Assembly: GCA_030533445.1 (NCBI GenBank)
Contig: JARPUW010000561.1
Span: 372,001-436,000 of the forward strand
Direction of reading: 5' to 3'
DNA from: Cyprinodon diabolis
Lineage: Eukaryota; Chordata; Actinopteri; Cyprinodontiformes; Cyprinodontidae
Length of the DNA: 64,000 nt
The notes under the pieces were generated by a model that searched no databases, was not told where the DNA came from, and worked only from the letters and a program-made list of their open reading frames with translations. The position numbers and the translations under genes were made by a program. Below are positions 13,001 to 25,369 of this stretch, one piece after another (the first letter of the stretch is position 1; the number at the start of each line of letters is the position of its first letter).

Positions 13001-13809
13001 AGATGTTTTTGGTTCCAAGCTTCAAAACAGAAGTTGAGGCCAAAACGCTCTTTTCACAGTGAGATAATGCCATTTTGGCCTCTGGAGTTGTAACAGACAA
13101 ACCATTAATGATACTGCCATGATCTTTTCTGGCAATCATCTACAGCTGAAAACTAACAATATAAAGTAGATTTGAGCAGATGTTTTTGGTTCCAAGCTTC
13201 AAATCAGAAGTTGAGGCCAAAACGCTCTTTTCACAGTGAGATAATGCCATTTTGGCCTCTGGAGTTGTAACAGACAAACCATTAATGATACAGCCATGAT
13301 CTTTTCTGGCAATCATCTAGAGCTGACAACTAACAATATAAAGTAGATTTGAGCAGATGTTTTTGGTTCCAAGCTTCAAATCAGAAGTTGAGGCCAAAAC
13401 GCTCTTTTCACAGTGAGATAATGCCATTTTGGCCTCTGGAGTTGTAACAGACAAACCATTAATGATACAGCCATGATCTTTTCTGGCAATCATCTAGAGC
13501 TGACAACTAACAATATAAAGTAGATTTGAGCAGATGTTTTTGGTTCCAAGCTTCAAATCAGAAGTTGAGGCCAAAACGCTCTTTTCACAGTGAGATAATG
13601 CCATTTTGGCCTCTGGAGTTGTAACAGACAAACCATTAATGATACAGCCATGATCTTTTCTGGCAATCATCTAGAGCTGAAAACTAACAATATAAAGTAG
13701 ATTTGAGCAGATGTTTTTGGTTCCAAGCTTCAAATCAGAAGTTGAGGCCAAAACGCTCTTTTCACAGTGAGATAATGCCATTTTGGCCTCTGGAGTTGTA
13801 ACAGACAAA
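10093..13809. repeat. Complete 21-monomer higher-order repeat (3,717 bp), copy 1
   Basis: Twenty-one consecutive monomers in a characteristic order: A103 with GCAATT; plain; TTTTTAC/GTAG; CATTAT-CAG-A156; AAAAAT; TTTTTAC; plain; CCG; plain; CCG; A103 with CAGTCC end; ACTG start with GTAG; CTAT/GGG with A156; a plain copy; TTTTTAC; plain; A103; ACTG start; two ACAACT copies; plain. The next GCAATT monomer starts exactly 3,717 bp later at 13,810. Compared with the copy at 19,474, the 14th monomer lacks the AAAAAT change and the 18th has CAG at 42-44. The first monomer carries a private GACATAATG change near 10,230. Confidence 0.85.
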
Positions 13810-16800
13810 CCATTAATGATACAGCCATGATCTTTTCTGGCAATCATCTAGAGCTGAAAACTAACAATATAAAGTAGATTTGAGCAGATGTTTTTGGTTC
13901 CAAGCTTCAAAACAGAAGTTGAGGCCAAAACGCTCTTTTCACAGTGAGATAATGCAATTTTGGCCTCTGGAGTTGTAACAGACAAACCATTAATGATACA
14001 GCCATGATCTTTTCTGGCAATCATCTAGAGCTGAAAACTAACAATATAAAGTAGATTTGAGCAGATGTTTTTGGTTCCAAGCTTCAAATCAGAAGTTGAG
14101 GCCAAAACGCTCTTTTCACAGTGAGATAATGCCATTTTGGCCTCTGGAGTTGTAACAGACAAACCATTAATGATACAGCCATGATCTTTTCTGGCAATCA
14201 TCTAGAGCTGAAAACTAACAATATAAAGTAGATTTGAGCAGATGTTTTTGGTTCCAAGCTTCAAATCAGAAGTTGAGGCCAAAACGCTCTTTTTACAGTG
14301 AGATAATGCCATTTTGGCCTCTGGAGTAGTAACAGACAAACCATTAATGATACAGCCATTATCTTTTCTGGCAATCATCTACAGCTGAAAACTAACAATA
14401 TAAAGTAGATTTGAGCAGATGTTTTTGGTTCCAAGCTTCAAATCAGAAGTTGAGGCCAAAACGCTCTTTTCACAGTGAGATAATGCCATTTTGGCATCTG
14501 GAGTTGTAACAGACAAACCATTAATGATACAGCCATGATCTTTTCTGGCAATCATCTAGAGCTGACAACTAACAATATAAAGTAGATTTGAGCAGATGTT
14601 TTTGGTTCCAAGCTTCAAATCAGAAGTTGAGGCCAAAACGCTCTTTTCACAGTGAGATAATGCCATTTTGGCCTCTGGAGTTGTAACAGACAAACCATTA
14701 ATGATACAGCCATGATCTTTTCTGGCAATCATCTAGAGCTGAAAACTAACAATATAAAGTAGATTTGAGCAGATGTTTTTGGTTCCAAGCTTCAAAACAG
14801 AAGTTGAGGCCAAAACGCTCTTTTCACAGTGAGATAATGCCATTTTGGCCTCTGGAGTTGTAACAGACAAACCATTAATGATACTGCCATGATCTTTTCT
14901 GGCAATCATCTAGAGCTGAAAACTAACAATATAAAGTAGATTTGAGCAGATGTTTTTGGTTCCAAGCTTCAAATCAGAAGTTGAGGCCAAAACGCTCTTT
15001 TCACAGTGAGATAATGCCATTTTGGCCTCTGGAGTTGTAACAGACAAACCATTAATGATACAGCCATGATCTTTTCTGGCAATCATCTAGAGCTGACAAC
15101 TAACAATATAAAGTAGATTTGAGCAGATGTTTTTGGTTCCAAGCTTCAAATCAGAAGTTGAGGCCAAAACGCTCTTTTCACAGTGAGATAATGCCATTTT
15201 GGCCTCTGGAGTTGTAACAGACAAACCATTAATGATACAGCCATGATCTTTTCTGGCAATCATCTAGAGCTGACAACTAACAATATAAAGTAGATTTGAG
15301 CAGATGTTTTTGGTTCCAAGCTTCAAATCAGAAGTTGAGGCCAAAACGCTCTTTTCACAGTGAGATAATGCCATTTTGGCCTCTGGAGTTGTAACAGACA
15401 AACCATTAATGATACAGCCATGATCTTTTCTGGCAATCATCTAGAGCTGAAAACTAACAATATAAAGTAGATTTGAGCAGATGTTTTTGGTTCCAAGCTT
15501 CAAATCAGAAGTTGAGGCCAAAACGCTCTTTTCACAGTGAGATAATGCCATTTTGGCCTCTGGAGTTGTAACAGACAAACCATTAATGATACAGCCATGA
15601 TCTTTTCTGGCAATCATCTAGAGCTGAAAACTAACAATATAAAGTAGATTTGAGCAGATGTTTTTGGTTCCAAGCTTCAAAACAGAAGTTGAGGCCAAAA
15701 CGCTCTTTTCACAGTGAGATAATGCAATTTTGGCCTCTGGAGTTGTAACAGACAAACCATTAATGATACAGCCATGATCTTTTCTGGCAATCATCTAGAG
15801 CTGAAAACTAACAATATAAAGTAGATTTGAGCAGATGTTTTTGGTTCCAAGCTTCAAATCAGAAGTTGAGGCCAAAACGCTCTTTTCACAGTGAGATAAT
15901 GCCATTTTGGCCTCTGGAGTTGTAACAGACAAACCATTAATGATACAGCCATGATCTTTTCTGGCAATCATCTAGAGCTGAAAACTAACAATATAAAGTA
16001 GATTTGAGCAGATGTTTTTGGTTCCAAGCTTCAAATCAGAAGTTGAGGCCAAAACGCTCTTTTTACAGTGAGATAATGCCATTTTGGCCTCTGGAGTAGT
16101 AACAGACAAACCATTAATGATACAGCCATTATCTTTTCTGGCAATCATCTACAGCTGAAAACTAACAATATAAAGTAGATTTGAGCAGATGTTTTTGGTT
16201 CCAAGCTTCAAATCAGAAGTTGAGGCCAAAACGCTCTTTTCACAGTGAGATAATGCCATTTTGGCATCTGGAGTTGTAACAGACAAACCATTAATGATAC
16301 AGCCATGATCTTTTCTGGCAATCATCTAGAGCTGACAACTAACAATATAAAGTAGATTTGAGCAGATGTTTTTGGTTCCAAGCTTCAAATCAGAAGTTGA
16401 GGCCAAAACGCTCTTTTCACAGTGAGATAATGCCATTTTGGCCTCTGGAGTTGTAACAGACAAACCATTAATGATACAGCCATGATCTTTTCTGGCAATC
16501 ATCTAGAGCTGAAAACTAACAATATAAAGTAGATTTGAGCAGATGTTTTTGGTTCCAAGCTTCAAATCAGAAGTTGAGGCCAAAACGCTCTTTTCACAGT
16601 GAGATAATGCCATTTTGGCCTCTGGAGTTGTAACAGACAAACCATTAATGATACAGCCATGATCTTTTCTGGCAATCATCTAGAGCTGAAAACTAACAAT
16701 ATAAAGTAGATTTGAGCAGATGTTTTTGGTTCCAAGCTTCAAAACAGAAGTTGAGGCCAAAACGCTCTTTTCACAGTGAGATAATGCAATTTTGGCCTCT

Positions 16801-19473
16801 GGAGTTGTAACAGACAAACCATTAATGATACAGCCATGATCTTTTCTGGCAATCATCTAGAGCTGAAAACTAACAATATAAAGTAGATTTGAGCAGATGT
16901 TTTTGGTTCCAAGCTTCAAATCAGAAGTTGAGGCCAAAACGCTCTTTTCACAGTGAGATAATGCCATTTTGGCCTCTGGAGTTGTAACAGACAAACCATT
17001 AATGATACAGCCATGATCTTTTCTGGCAATCATCTAGAGCTGAAAACTAACAATATAAAGTAGATTTGAGCAGATGTTTTTGGTTCCAAGCTTCAAATCA
17101 GAAGTTGAGGCCAAAACGCTCTTTTTACAGTGAGATAATGCCATTTTGGCCTCTGGAGTAGTAACAGACAAACCATTAATGATACAGCCATTATCTTTTC
17201 TGGCAATCATCTACAGCTGAAAACTAACAATATAAAGTAGATTTGAGCAGATGTTTTTGGTTCCAAGCTTCAAATCAGAAGTTGAGGCCAAAACGCTCTT
17301 TTCACAGTGAGATAATGCCATTTTGGCATCTGGAGTTGTAACAGACAAACCATTAATGATACAGCCATGATCTTTTCTGGCAATCATCTAGAGCTGAAAA
17401 ATAACAATATAAAGTAGATTTGAGCAGATGTTTTTGGTTCCAAGCTTCAAATCAGAAGTTGAGGCCAAAACGCTCTTTTCACAGTGAGATAATGCCATTT
17501 TGGCCTCTGGAGTTGTAACAGACAAACCATTAATGATACAGCCATGATCTTTTCTGGCAATCATCTAGAGCTGAAAACTAACAATATAAAGTAGATTTGA
17601 GGAGATGTTTTTGGTTCCAAGCTTCAAATCAGAAGTTGAGGCCAAAACGCTCTTTTCACAGTGAGATAATGCCATTTTGGCCTCTGGAGTAGTAACAGAC
17701 AAACCATTAATGATACAGCCATGATCTTTTCTGGCAATCATCTAGAGCTGAAAACTAACTATATAAAGTAGATTTGGGCAGATGTTTTTGGTTCCAAGCT
17801 TCAAATCAGAAGTTGAGGCCAAAACGCTCTTTTCACAGTGAGATAATGCCATTTTGGCATCTGGAGTTGTAACAGACAAACCATTAATGATACAGCCATG
17901 ATCTTTTCTGGCAATCATCTAGAGCTGAAAACTAACAATATAAAGTAGATTTGAGCAGATGTTTTTGGTTCCAAGCTTCAAATCAGAAGTTGAGGCCAAA
18001 ACGCTCTTTTCACAGTGAGATAATGCCATTTTGGCCTCTGGAGTAGTAACAGACAAACCATTAATGATACAGCCATGATCTTTTCTGGCAATCATCTAGA
18101 GCTGAAAACTAACTATATAAATTAGATTTGGGCAGATGTTTTTGGTTCCAAGCTTCAAATCAGAAGTTGAGGCCAAAACGCTCTTTTCACAGTGAGATAA
18201 TGCCATTTTGGCATCTGGAGTTGTAACAGACAAACCATTAATGATACAGCCATGATCTTTTCTGGCAATCATCTAGAGCTGAAAAATAACAATATAAAGT
18301 AGATTTGAGCAGATGTTTTTGGTTGCAAGCTTCAAATCAGAAGTTGAGGCCAAAACGCTCTTTTCACAGTGAGATAATGCCATTTTGGCCTCTGGAGTTG
18401 TAACAGACAAACCATTAATGATACAGCCATGATCTTTTCTGGCAATCATCTAGAGCTGAAAACTAACAATATAAAGTAGATTTGAGCAGATGTTTTTGGT
18501 TCCAAGCTTCAAATCAGAAGTTGAGGCCAAAACGCTCTTTTTACAGTGAGATAATGCCATTTTGGCCTCTGGAGTAGTAACAGACAAACCATTAATGATA
18601 CAGCCATGATCTTTTCTGGCAATCATCTAGAGCTGAAAACTAACAATATAAAGTAGATTTGAGCAGATGTTTTTGGTTCCAAGCTTCAAATCAGAAGTTG
18701 AGGCCAAAACGCTCTTTTCACAGTGAGATAATGCCATTTTGGCCTCTGGAGTTGTAACAGACAAACCATTAATGATACAGCCATGATCTTTTCTGGCAAT
18801 CATCTAGAGCTGAAAACTAACAATATAAAGTAGATTTGAGCAGATGTTTTTGGTTCCAAGCTTCAAAACAGAAGTTGAGGCCAAAACGCTCTTTTCACAG
18901 TGAGATAATGCCATTTTGGCCTCTGGAGTTGTAACAGACAAACCATTAATGATACTGCCATGATCTTTTCTGGCAATCATCTAGAGCTGAAAACTAACAA
19001 TATAAAGTAGATTTGAGCAGATGTTTTTGGTTCCAAGCTTCAAATCAGAAGTTGAGGCCAAAACGCTCTTTTCACAGTGAGATAATGCCATTTTGGCCTC
19101 TGGAGTTGTAACAGACAAACCATTAATGATACAGCCATGATCTTTTCTGGCAATCATCTAGAGCTGACAACTAACAATATAAAGTAGATTTGAGCAGATG
19201 TTTTTGGTTCCAAGCTTCAAATCAGAAGTTGAGGCCAAAACGCTCTTTTCACAGTGAGATAATGCCATTTTGGCCTCTGGAGTTGTAACAGACAAACCAT
19301 TAATGATACAGCCATGATCTTTTCTGGCAATCATCTAGAGCTGACAACTAACAATATAAAGTAGATTTGAGCAGATGTTTTTGGTTCCAAGCTTCAAATC
19401 AGAAGTTGAGGCCAAAACGCTCTTTTCACAGTGAGATAATGCCATTTTGGCCTCTGGAGTTGTAACAGACAAA
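13810..19473. repeat. Shortened HOR cycles of 10, 6 and 16 monomers
   Basis: The CATTAT marker occurs at 14,357, 16,127, 17,189 and 20,021, spacings of exactly 10, 6 and 16 monomers instead of 21. Within each cycle the surviving monomers keep the parental order, so internal blocks appear to have been deleted by exchange between out-of-register monomers. Copies at 14,518 and 16,288 (ACAACT directly after the CATTAT monomer) are the visible junctions. The stretch 17,527-18,234 repeats a two-monomer GTAG plus CTAT/GGG/A156 cassette twice. Its first monomer has the GAGGAG change otherwise typical of Domain B. Confidence 0.8.
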
Positions 19474-22400
19474 CCATTAATGATACTGCCATGATCTTTT
19501 CTGGCAATCATCTAGAGCTGAAAACTAACAATATAAAGTAGATTTGAGCAGATGTTTTTGGTTCCAAGCTTCAAAACAGAAGTTGAGGCCAAAACGCTCT
19601 TTTCACAGTGAGATAATGCAATTTTGGCCTCTGGAGTTGTAACAGACAAACCATTAATGATACAGCCATGATCTTTTCTGGCAATCATCTAGAGCTGAAA
19701 ACTAACAATATAAAGTAGATTTGAGCAGATGTTTTTGGTTCCAAGCTTCAAATCAGAAGTTGAGGCCAAAACGCTCTTTTCACAGTGAGATAATGCCATT
19801 TTGGCCTCTGGAGTTGTAACAGACAAACCATTAATGATACAGCCATGATCTTTTCTGGCAATCATCTAGAGCTGAAAACTAACAATATAAAGTAGATTTG
19901 AGCAGATGTTTTTGGTTCCAAGCTTCAAATCAGAAGTTGAGGCCAAAACGCTCTTTTTACAGTGAGATAATGCCATTTTGGCCTCTGGAGTAGTAACAGA
20001 CAAACCATTAATGATACAGCCATTATCTTTTCTGGCAATCATCTACAGCTGAAAACTAACAATATAAAGTAGATTTGAGCAGATGTTTTTGGTTCCAAGC
20101 TTCAAATCAGAAGTTGAGGCCAAAACGCTCTTTTCACAGTGAGATAATGCCATTTTGGCATCTGGAGTTGTAACAGACAAACCATTAATGATACAGCCAT
20201 GATCTTTTCTGGCAATCATCTAGAGCTGAAAAATAACAATATAAAGTAGATTTGAGCAGATGTTTTTGGTTCCAAGCTTCAAATCAGAAGTTGAGGCCAA
20301 AACGCTCTTTTCACAGTGAGATAATGCCATTTTGGCCTCTGGAGTTGTAACAGACAAACCATTAATGATACAGCCATGATCTTTTCTGGCAATCATCTAG
20401 AGCTGAAAACTAACAATATAAAGTAGATTTGAGCAGATGTTTTTGGTTCCAAGCTTCAAATCAGAAGTTGAGGCCAAAACGCTCTTTTTACAGTGAGATA
20501 ATGCCATTTTGGCCTCTGGAGTAGTAACAGACAAACCATTAATGATACAGCCATGATCTTTTCTGGCAATCATCTAGAGCTGAAAACTAACAATATAAAG
20601 TAGATTTGAGCAGATGTTTTTGGTTCCAAGCTTCAAATCAGAAGTTGAGGCCAAAACGCTCTTTTCACAGTGAGATAATGCCATTTTGGCCTCTGGAGTT
20701 GTAACAGACAAACCATTAATGATACAGCCATGATCTTTTCTGGCAATCATCTACCGCTGAAAACTAACAATATAAAGTAGATTTGAGCAGATGTTTTTGG
20801 TTCCAAGCTTCAAATCAGAAGTTGAGGCCAAAACGCTCTTTTTACAGTGAGATAATGCCATTTTGGCCTCTGGAGTAGTAACAGACAAACCATTAATGAT
20901 ACAGCCATGATCTTTTCTGGCAACCATCTAGAGCTGAAAACTAACAATATAAAGTAGATTTGAGCAGATGTTTTTGGTTCCAAGCTTCAAATCAGAAGTT
21001 GAGGCCAAAACGCTCTTTTCACAGTGAGATAATGCCATTTTGGCCTCTGGAGTTGTAACAGACAAACCATTAATGATACAGCCATGATCTTTTCTGGCAA
21101 TCATCTACCGCTGAAAACTAACAATATAAAGTAGATTTGAGCAGATGTTTTTGGTTCCAAGCTTCAAATCAGAAGTTGAGGCCAAAACGCTCTTTTTACA
21201 GTGAGATAATGCCATTTTGGCCTCTGGAGTAGTAACAGACAAACCATTAATGATACAGCCATGATCTTTTCTGGCAATCATCTAGAGCTGAAAACTAACA
21301 ATATAAAGTAGATTTGAGCAGATGTTTTTGGTTCCAAGCTTCAAAACAGAAGTTGAGGCCAAAACGCTCTTTTCACAGTGAGATAATGCCATTTTGGCCT
21401 CTAGAGTTGTAACAGACAGTCCATTAATGATACTGCCATGATCTTTTCTGGCAATCATCTAGAGCTGAAAACTAACAATATAAAGTAGATTTGAGCAGAT
21501 GTTTTTGGTTCCAAGCTTCAAATCAGAAGTTGAGGCCAAAACGCTCTTTTCACAGTGAGATAATGCCATTTTGGCCTCTGGAGTAGTAACAGACAAACCA
21601 TTAATGATACAGCCATGATCTTTTCTGGCAATCATCTAGAGCTGAAAACTAACTATATAAAGTAGATTTGGGCAGATGTTTTTGGTTCCAAGCTTCAAAT
21701 CAGAAGTTGAGGCCAAAACGCTCTTTTCACAGTGAGATAATGCCATTTTGGCATCTGGAGTTGTAACAGACAAACCATTAATGATACAGCCATGATCTTT
21801 TCTGGCAATCATCTAGAGCTGAAAAATAACAATATAAAGTAGATTTGAGCAGATGTTTTTGGTTCCAAGCTTCAAATCAGAAGTTGAGGCCAAAACGCTC
21901 TTTTCACAGTGAGATAATGCCATTTTGGCCTCTGGAGTTGTAACAGACAAACCATTAATGATACAGCCATGATCTTTTCTGGCAATCATCTAGAGCTGAA
22001 AACTAACAATATAAAGTAGATTTGAGCAGATGTTTTTGGTTCCAAGCTTCAAATCAGAAGTTGAGGCCAAAACGCTCTTTTTACAGTGAGATAATGCCAT
22101 TTTGGCCTCTGGAGTAGTAACAGACAAACCATTAATGATACAGCCATGATCTTTTCTGGCAATCATCTAGAGCTGAAAACTAACAATATAAAGTAGATTT
22201 GAGCAGATGTTTTTGGTTCCAAGCTTCAAATCAGAAGTTGAGGCCAAAACGCTCTTTTCACAGTGAGATAATGCCATTTTGGCCTCTGGAGTTGTAACAG
22301 ACAAACCATTAATGATACAGCCATGATCTTTTCTGGCAATCATCTAGAGCTGAAAACTAACAATATAAAGTAGATTTGAGCAGATGTTTTTGGTTCCAAG

Positions 22401-23190
22401 CTTCAAAACAGAAGTTGAGGCCAAAACGCTCTTTTCACAGTGAGATAATGCCATTTTGGCCTCTGGAGTTGTAACAGACAAACCATTAATGATACTGCCA
22501 TGATCTTTTCTGGCAATCATCTAGAGCTGAAAACTAACAATATAAAGTAGATTTGAGCAGATGTTTTTGGTTCCAAGCTTCAAATCAGAAGTTGAGGCCA
22601 AAACGCTCTTTTCACAGTGAGATAATGCCATTTTGGCCTCTGGAGTTGTAACAGACAAACCATTAATGATACAGCCATGATCTTTTCTGGCAATCATCTA
22701 GAGCTGACAACTAACAATATAAAGTAGATTTGAGCAGATGTTTTTGGTTCCAAGCTTCAAATCAGAAGTTGAGGCCAAAACGCTCTTTTCACAGTGAGAT
22801 AATGCCATTTTGGCCTCTGGAGTTGTAACAGACAAACCATTAATGATACAGCCATGATCTTTTCTGGCAATCATCTAGAGCTGACAACTAACAATATAAA
22901 GTAGATTTGAGCAGATGTTTTTGGTTCCAAGCTTCAAATCAGAAGTTGAGGCCAAAACGCTCTTTTCACAGTGAGATAATGCCATTTTGGCCTCTGGAGT
23001 TGTAACAGACAAACCATTAATGATACAGCCATGATCTTTTCTGGCAATCATCTAGAGCTGAAAACTAACAATATAAAGTAGATTTGAGCAGATGTTTTTG
23101 GTTCCAAGCTTCAAATCAGAAGTTGAGGCCAAAACGCTCTTTTCACAGTGAGATAATGCCATTTTGGCCTCTGGAGTTGTAACAGACAAA
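19474..23190. repeat. Complete 21-monomer higher-order repeat (3,717 bp), copy 2
   Basis: The same 21-monomer order as the copy at 10,093, with the CATTAT marker at 20,021 and again at 23,738, exactly 3,717 bp apart. It differs by a few point changes, for example CAACCATC near 20,921, and its first monomer starts with ACTG, a state that elsewhere marks the ACTG slot. The plain monomer expected just before 19,474 is missing, so the previous cycle is one monomer short. The first monomer is therefore probably a crossover product. Confidence 0.85.
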
Positions 23191-25369
23191 CCATTAATGA
23201 TACAGCCATGATCTTTTCTGGCAATCATCTAGAGCTGAAAACTAACAATATAAAGTAGATTTGAGCAGATGTTTTTGGTTCCAAGCTTCAAAACAGAAGT
23301 TGAGGCCAAAACTCTCTTTTCACAGTGAGATAATGCAATTTTGGCCTCTGGAGTTGTAACAGACAAACCATTAATGATACAGCCATGATCTTTTCTGGCA
23401 ATCATCTAGAGCTGAAAACTAACAATATAAAGTAGATTTGAGCAGATGTTTTTGGTTCCAAGCTTCAAATCAGAAGTTGAGGCCAAAACGCTCTTTTCAC
23501 AGTGAGATAATGCCATTTTGGCCTCTGGAGTTGTAACAGACAAACCATTAATGATACAGCCATGATCTTTTCTGGAAATCATCTAGAGCTGAAAACTAAC
23601 AATATAAAGTAGATTTGAGCAGATGTTTTTGGTTCCAAGCTTCAAATCAGAAGTTGAGGCCAAAACGCTCTTTTTACAGTGAGATAATGCCATTTTGGCC
23701 TCTGGAGTAGTAACAGACAAACCATTAATGATACAGCCATTATCTTTTCTGGCAATCATCTACAGCTGAAAACTAACAATATAAAGTAGATTTGAGCAGA
23801 TGTTTTTGGTTCCAAGCTTCAAATCAGAAGTTGAGGCCAAAACGCTCTTTTCACAGTGAGATAATGCCATTTTGGCATCTGGAGTTGTAACAGACAAACC
23901 ATTAATGATACAGCCATGATCTTTTCTGGCAATCATCTAGAGCTGAAAAATAACAATATAAAGTAGATTTGAGCAGATGTTTTTGGTTCCAAGCTTCAAA
24001 TCAGAAGTTGAGGCCAAAACGCTCTTTTCACAGTGAGATAATGCCATTTTGGCCTCTGGAGTTGTAACAGACAAACCATTAATGATACAGCCATGATCTT
24101 TTCTGGCAATCATCTAGAGCTGAAAACTAACAATATAAAGTAGATTTGAGCAGATGTTTTTGGTTCCAAGCTTCAAATCAGAAGTTGAGGCCAAAACGCT
24201 CTTTTTACAGTGAGATAATGCCATTTTGGCCTCTGGAGTAGTAACAGACAAACCATTAATGATACAGCCATGATCTTTTCTGGCAATCATCTAGAGCTGA
24301 AAACTAACAATATAAAGTAGATTTGAGCAGATGTTTTTGGTTCCAAGCTTCAAATCAGAAGTTGAGGCCAAAACGCTCTTTTCACAGTGAGATAATGCCA
24401 TTTTGGCCTCTGGAGTTGTAACAGACAAACCATTAATGATACAGCCATGATCTTTTCTGGCAATCATCTACCGCTGAAAACTAACAATATAAAGTAGATT
24501 TGAGCAGATGTTTTTGGTTCCAAGCTTCAAATCAGAAGTTGAGGCCAAAACGCTCTTTTTACAGTGAGATAATGCCATTTTGGCCTCTGGAGTAGTAACA
24601 GACAAACCATTAATGATACAGCCATGATCTTTTCTGGCAATCATCTAGAGCTGAAAAATAACAATATAAAGTAGATTTGAGCAGATGTTTTTGGTTCCAA
24701 GCTTCAAATCAGAAGTTGAGGCCAAAACGCTCTTTTCACAGTGAGATAATGCCATTTTGGCCTCTGGAGTTGTAACAGACAAACCATTAATGATACAGCC
24801 ATGATCTTTTCTGGCAATCATCTAGAGCTGAAAACTAACAATATAAAGTAGATTTGAGCAGATGTTTTTGGTTCCAAGCTTCAAATCAGAAGTTGAGGCC
24901 AAAACGCTCTTTTTACAGTGAGATAATGCCATTTTGGCCTCTGGAGTAGTAACAGACAAACCATTAATGATACAGCCATGATCTTTTCTGGCAATCATCT
25001 AGAGCTGAAAACTAACAATATAAAGTAGATTTGAGCAGATGTTTTTGGTTCCAAGCTTCAAATCAGAAGTTGAGGCCAAAACGCTCTTTTCACAGTGAGA
25101 TAATGCCATTTTGGCCTCTGGAGTTGTAACAGACAAACCATTAATGATACAGCCATGATCTTTTCTGGCAATCATCTACCGCTGAAAACTAACAATATAA
25201 AGTAGATTTGAGCAGATGTTTTTGGTTCCAAGCTTCAAATCAGAAGTTGAGGCCAAAACGCTCTTTTTACAGTGAGATAATGCCATTTTGGCCTCTGGAG
25301 TAGTAACAGACAAACCATTAATGATACAGCCATGATCTTTTCTGGCAATCATCTAGAGCTGAAAACTAA
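22900..25369. repeat. 14-monomer block Y (about 2,478 bp), first occurrence
   Basis: This block recurs 10,266 bp (58 monomers) later at about 33,160-35,640. Shared rare changes are ACTCTC at 23,311 and 33,577, GGAAATC near 23,574 and 33,840, and an extra AAAAAT-to-CCG four-monomer cassette. The later copy has added private changes (AATAATC, GGTTTCAAG, GATATTTTC). The end points are approximate, set by the nearest diagnostic sites. Part of this block overlaps the end of the second 21-mer HOR copy. Confidence 0.75.
23899..25314. repeat. Four-monomer tandem duplication (2 x 708 bp)
   Basis: The order AAAAAT, TTTTTAC/GTAG, plain, CCG/TTTTTAC appears twice in succession, at 23,899-24,606 and 24,607-25,314. 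In the standard 21-mer HOR the AAAAAT monomer occurs once at this place, followed by CCG-plain-CCG. The insertion explains why this cycle is longer than 21 monomers. The same duplicated cassette appears at 34,165-35,580, so it predates the larger duplication that copied the region. Confidence 0.8.
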
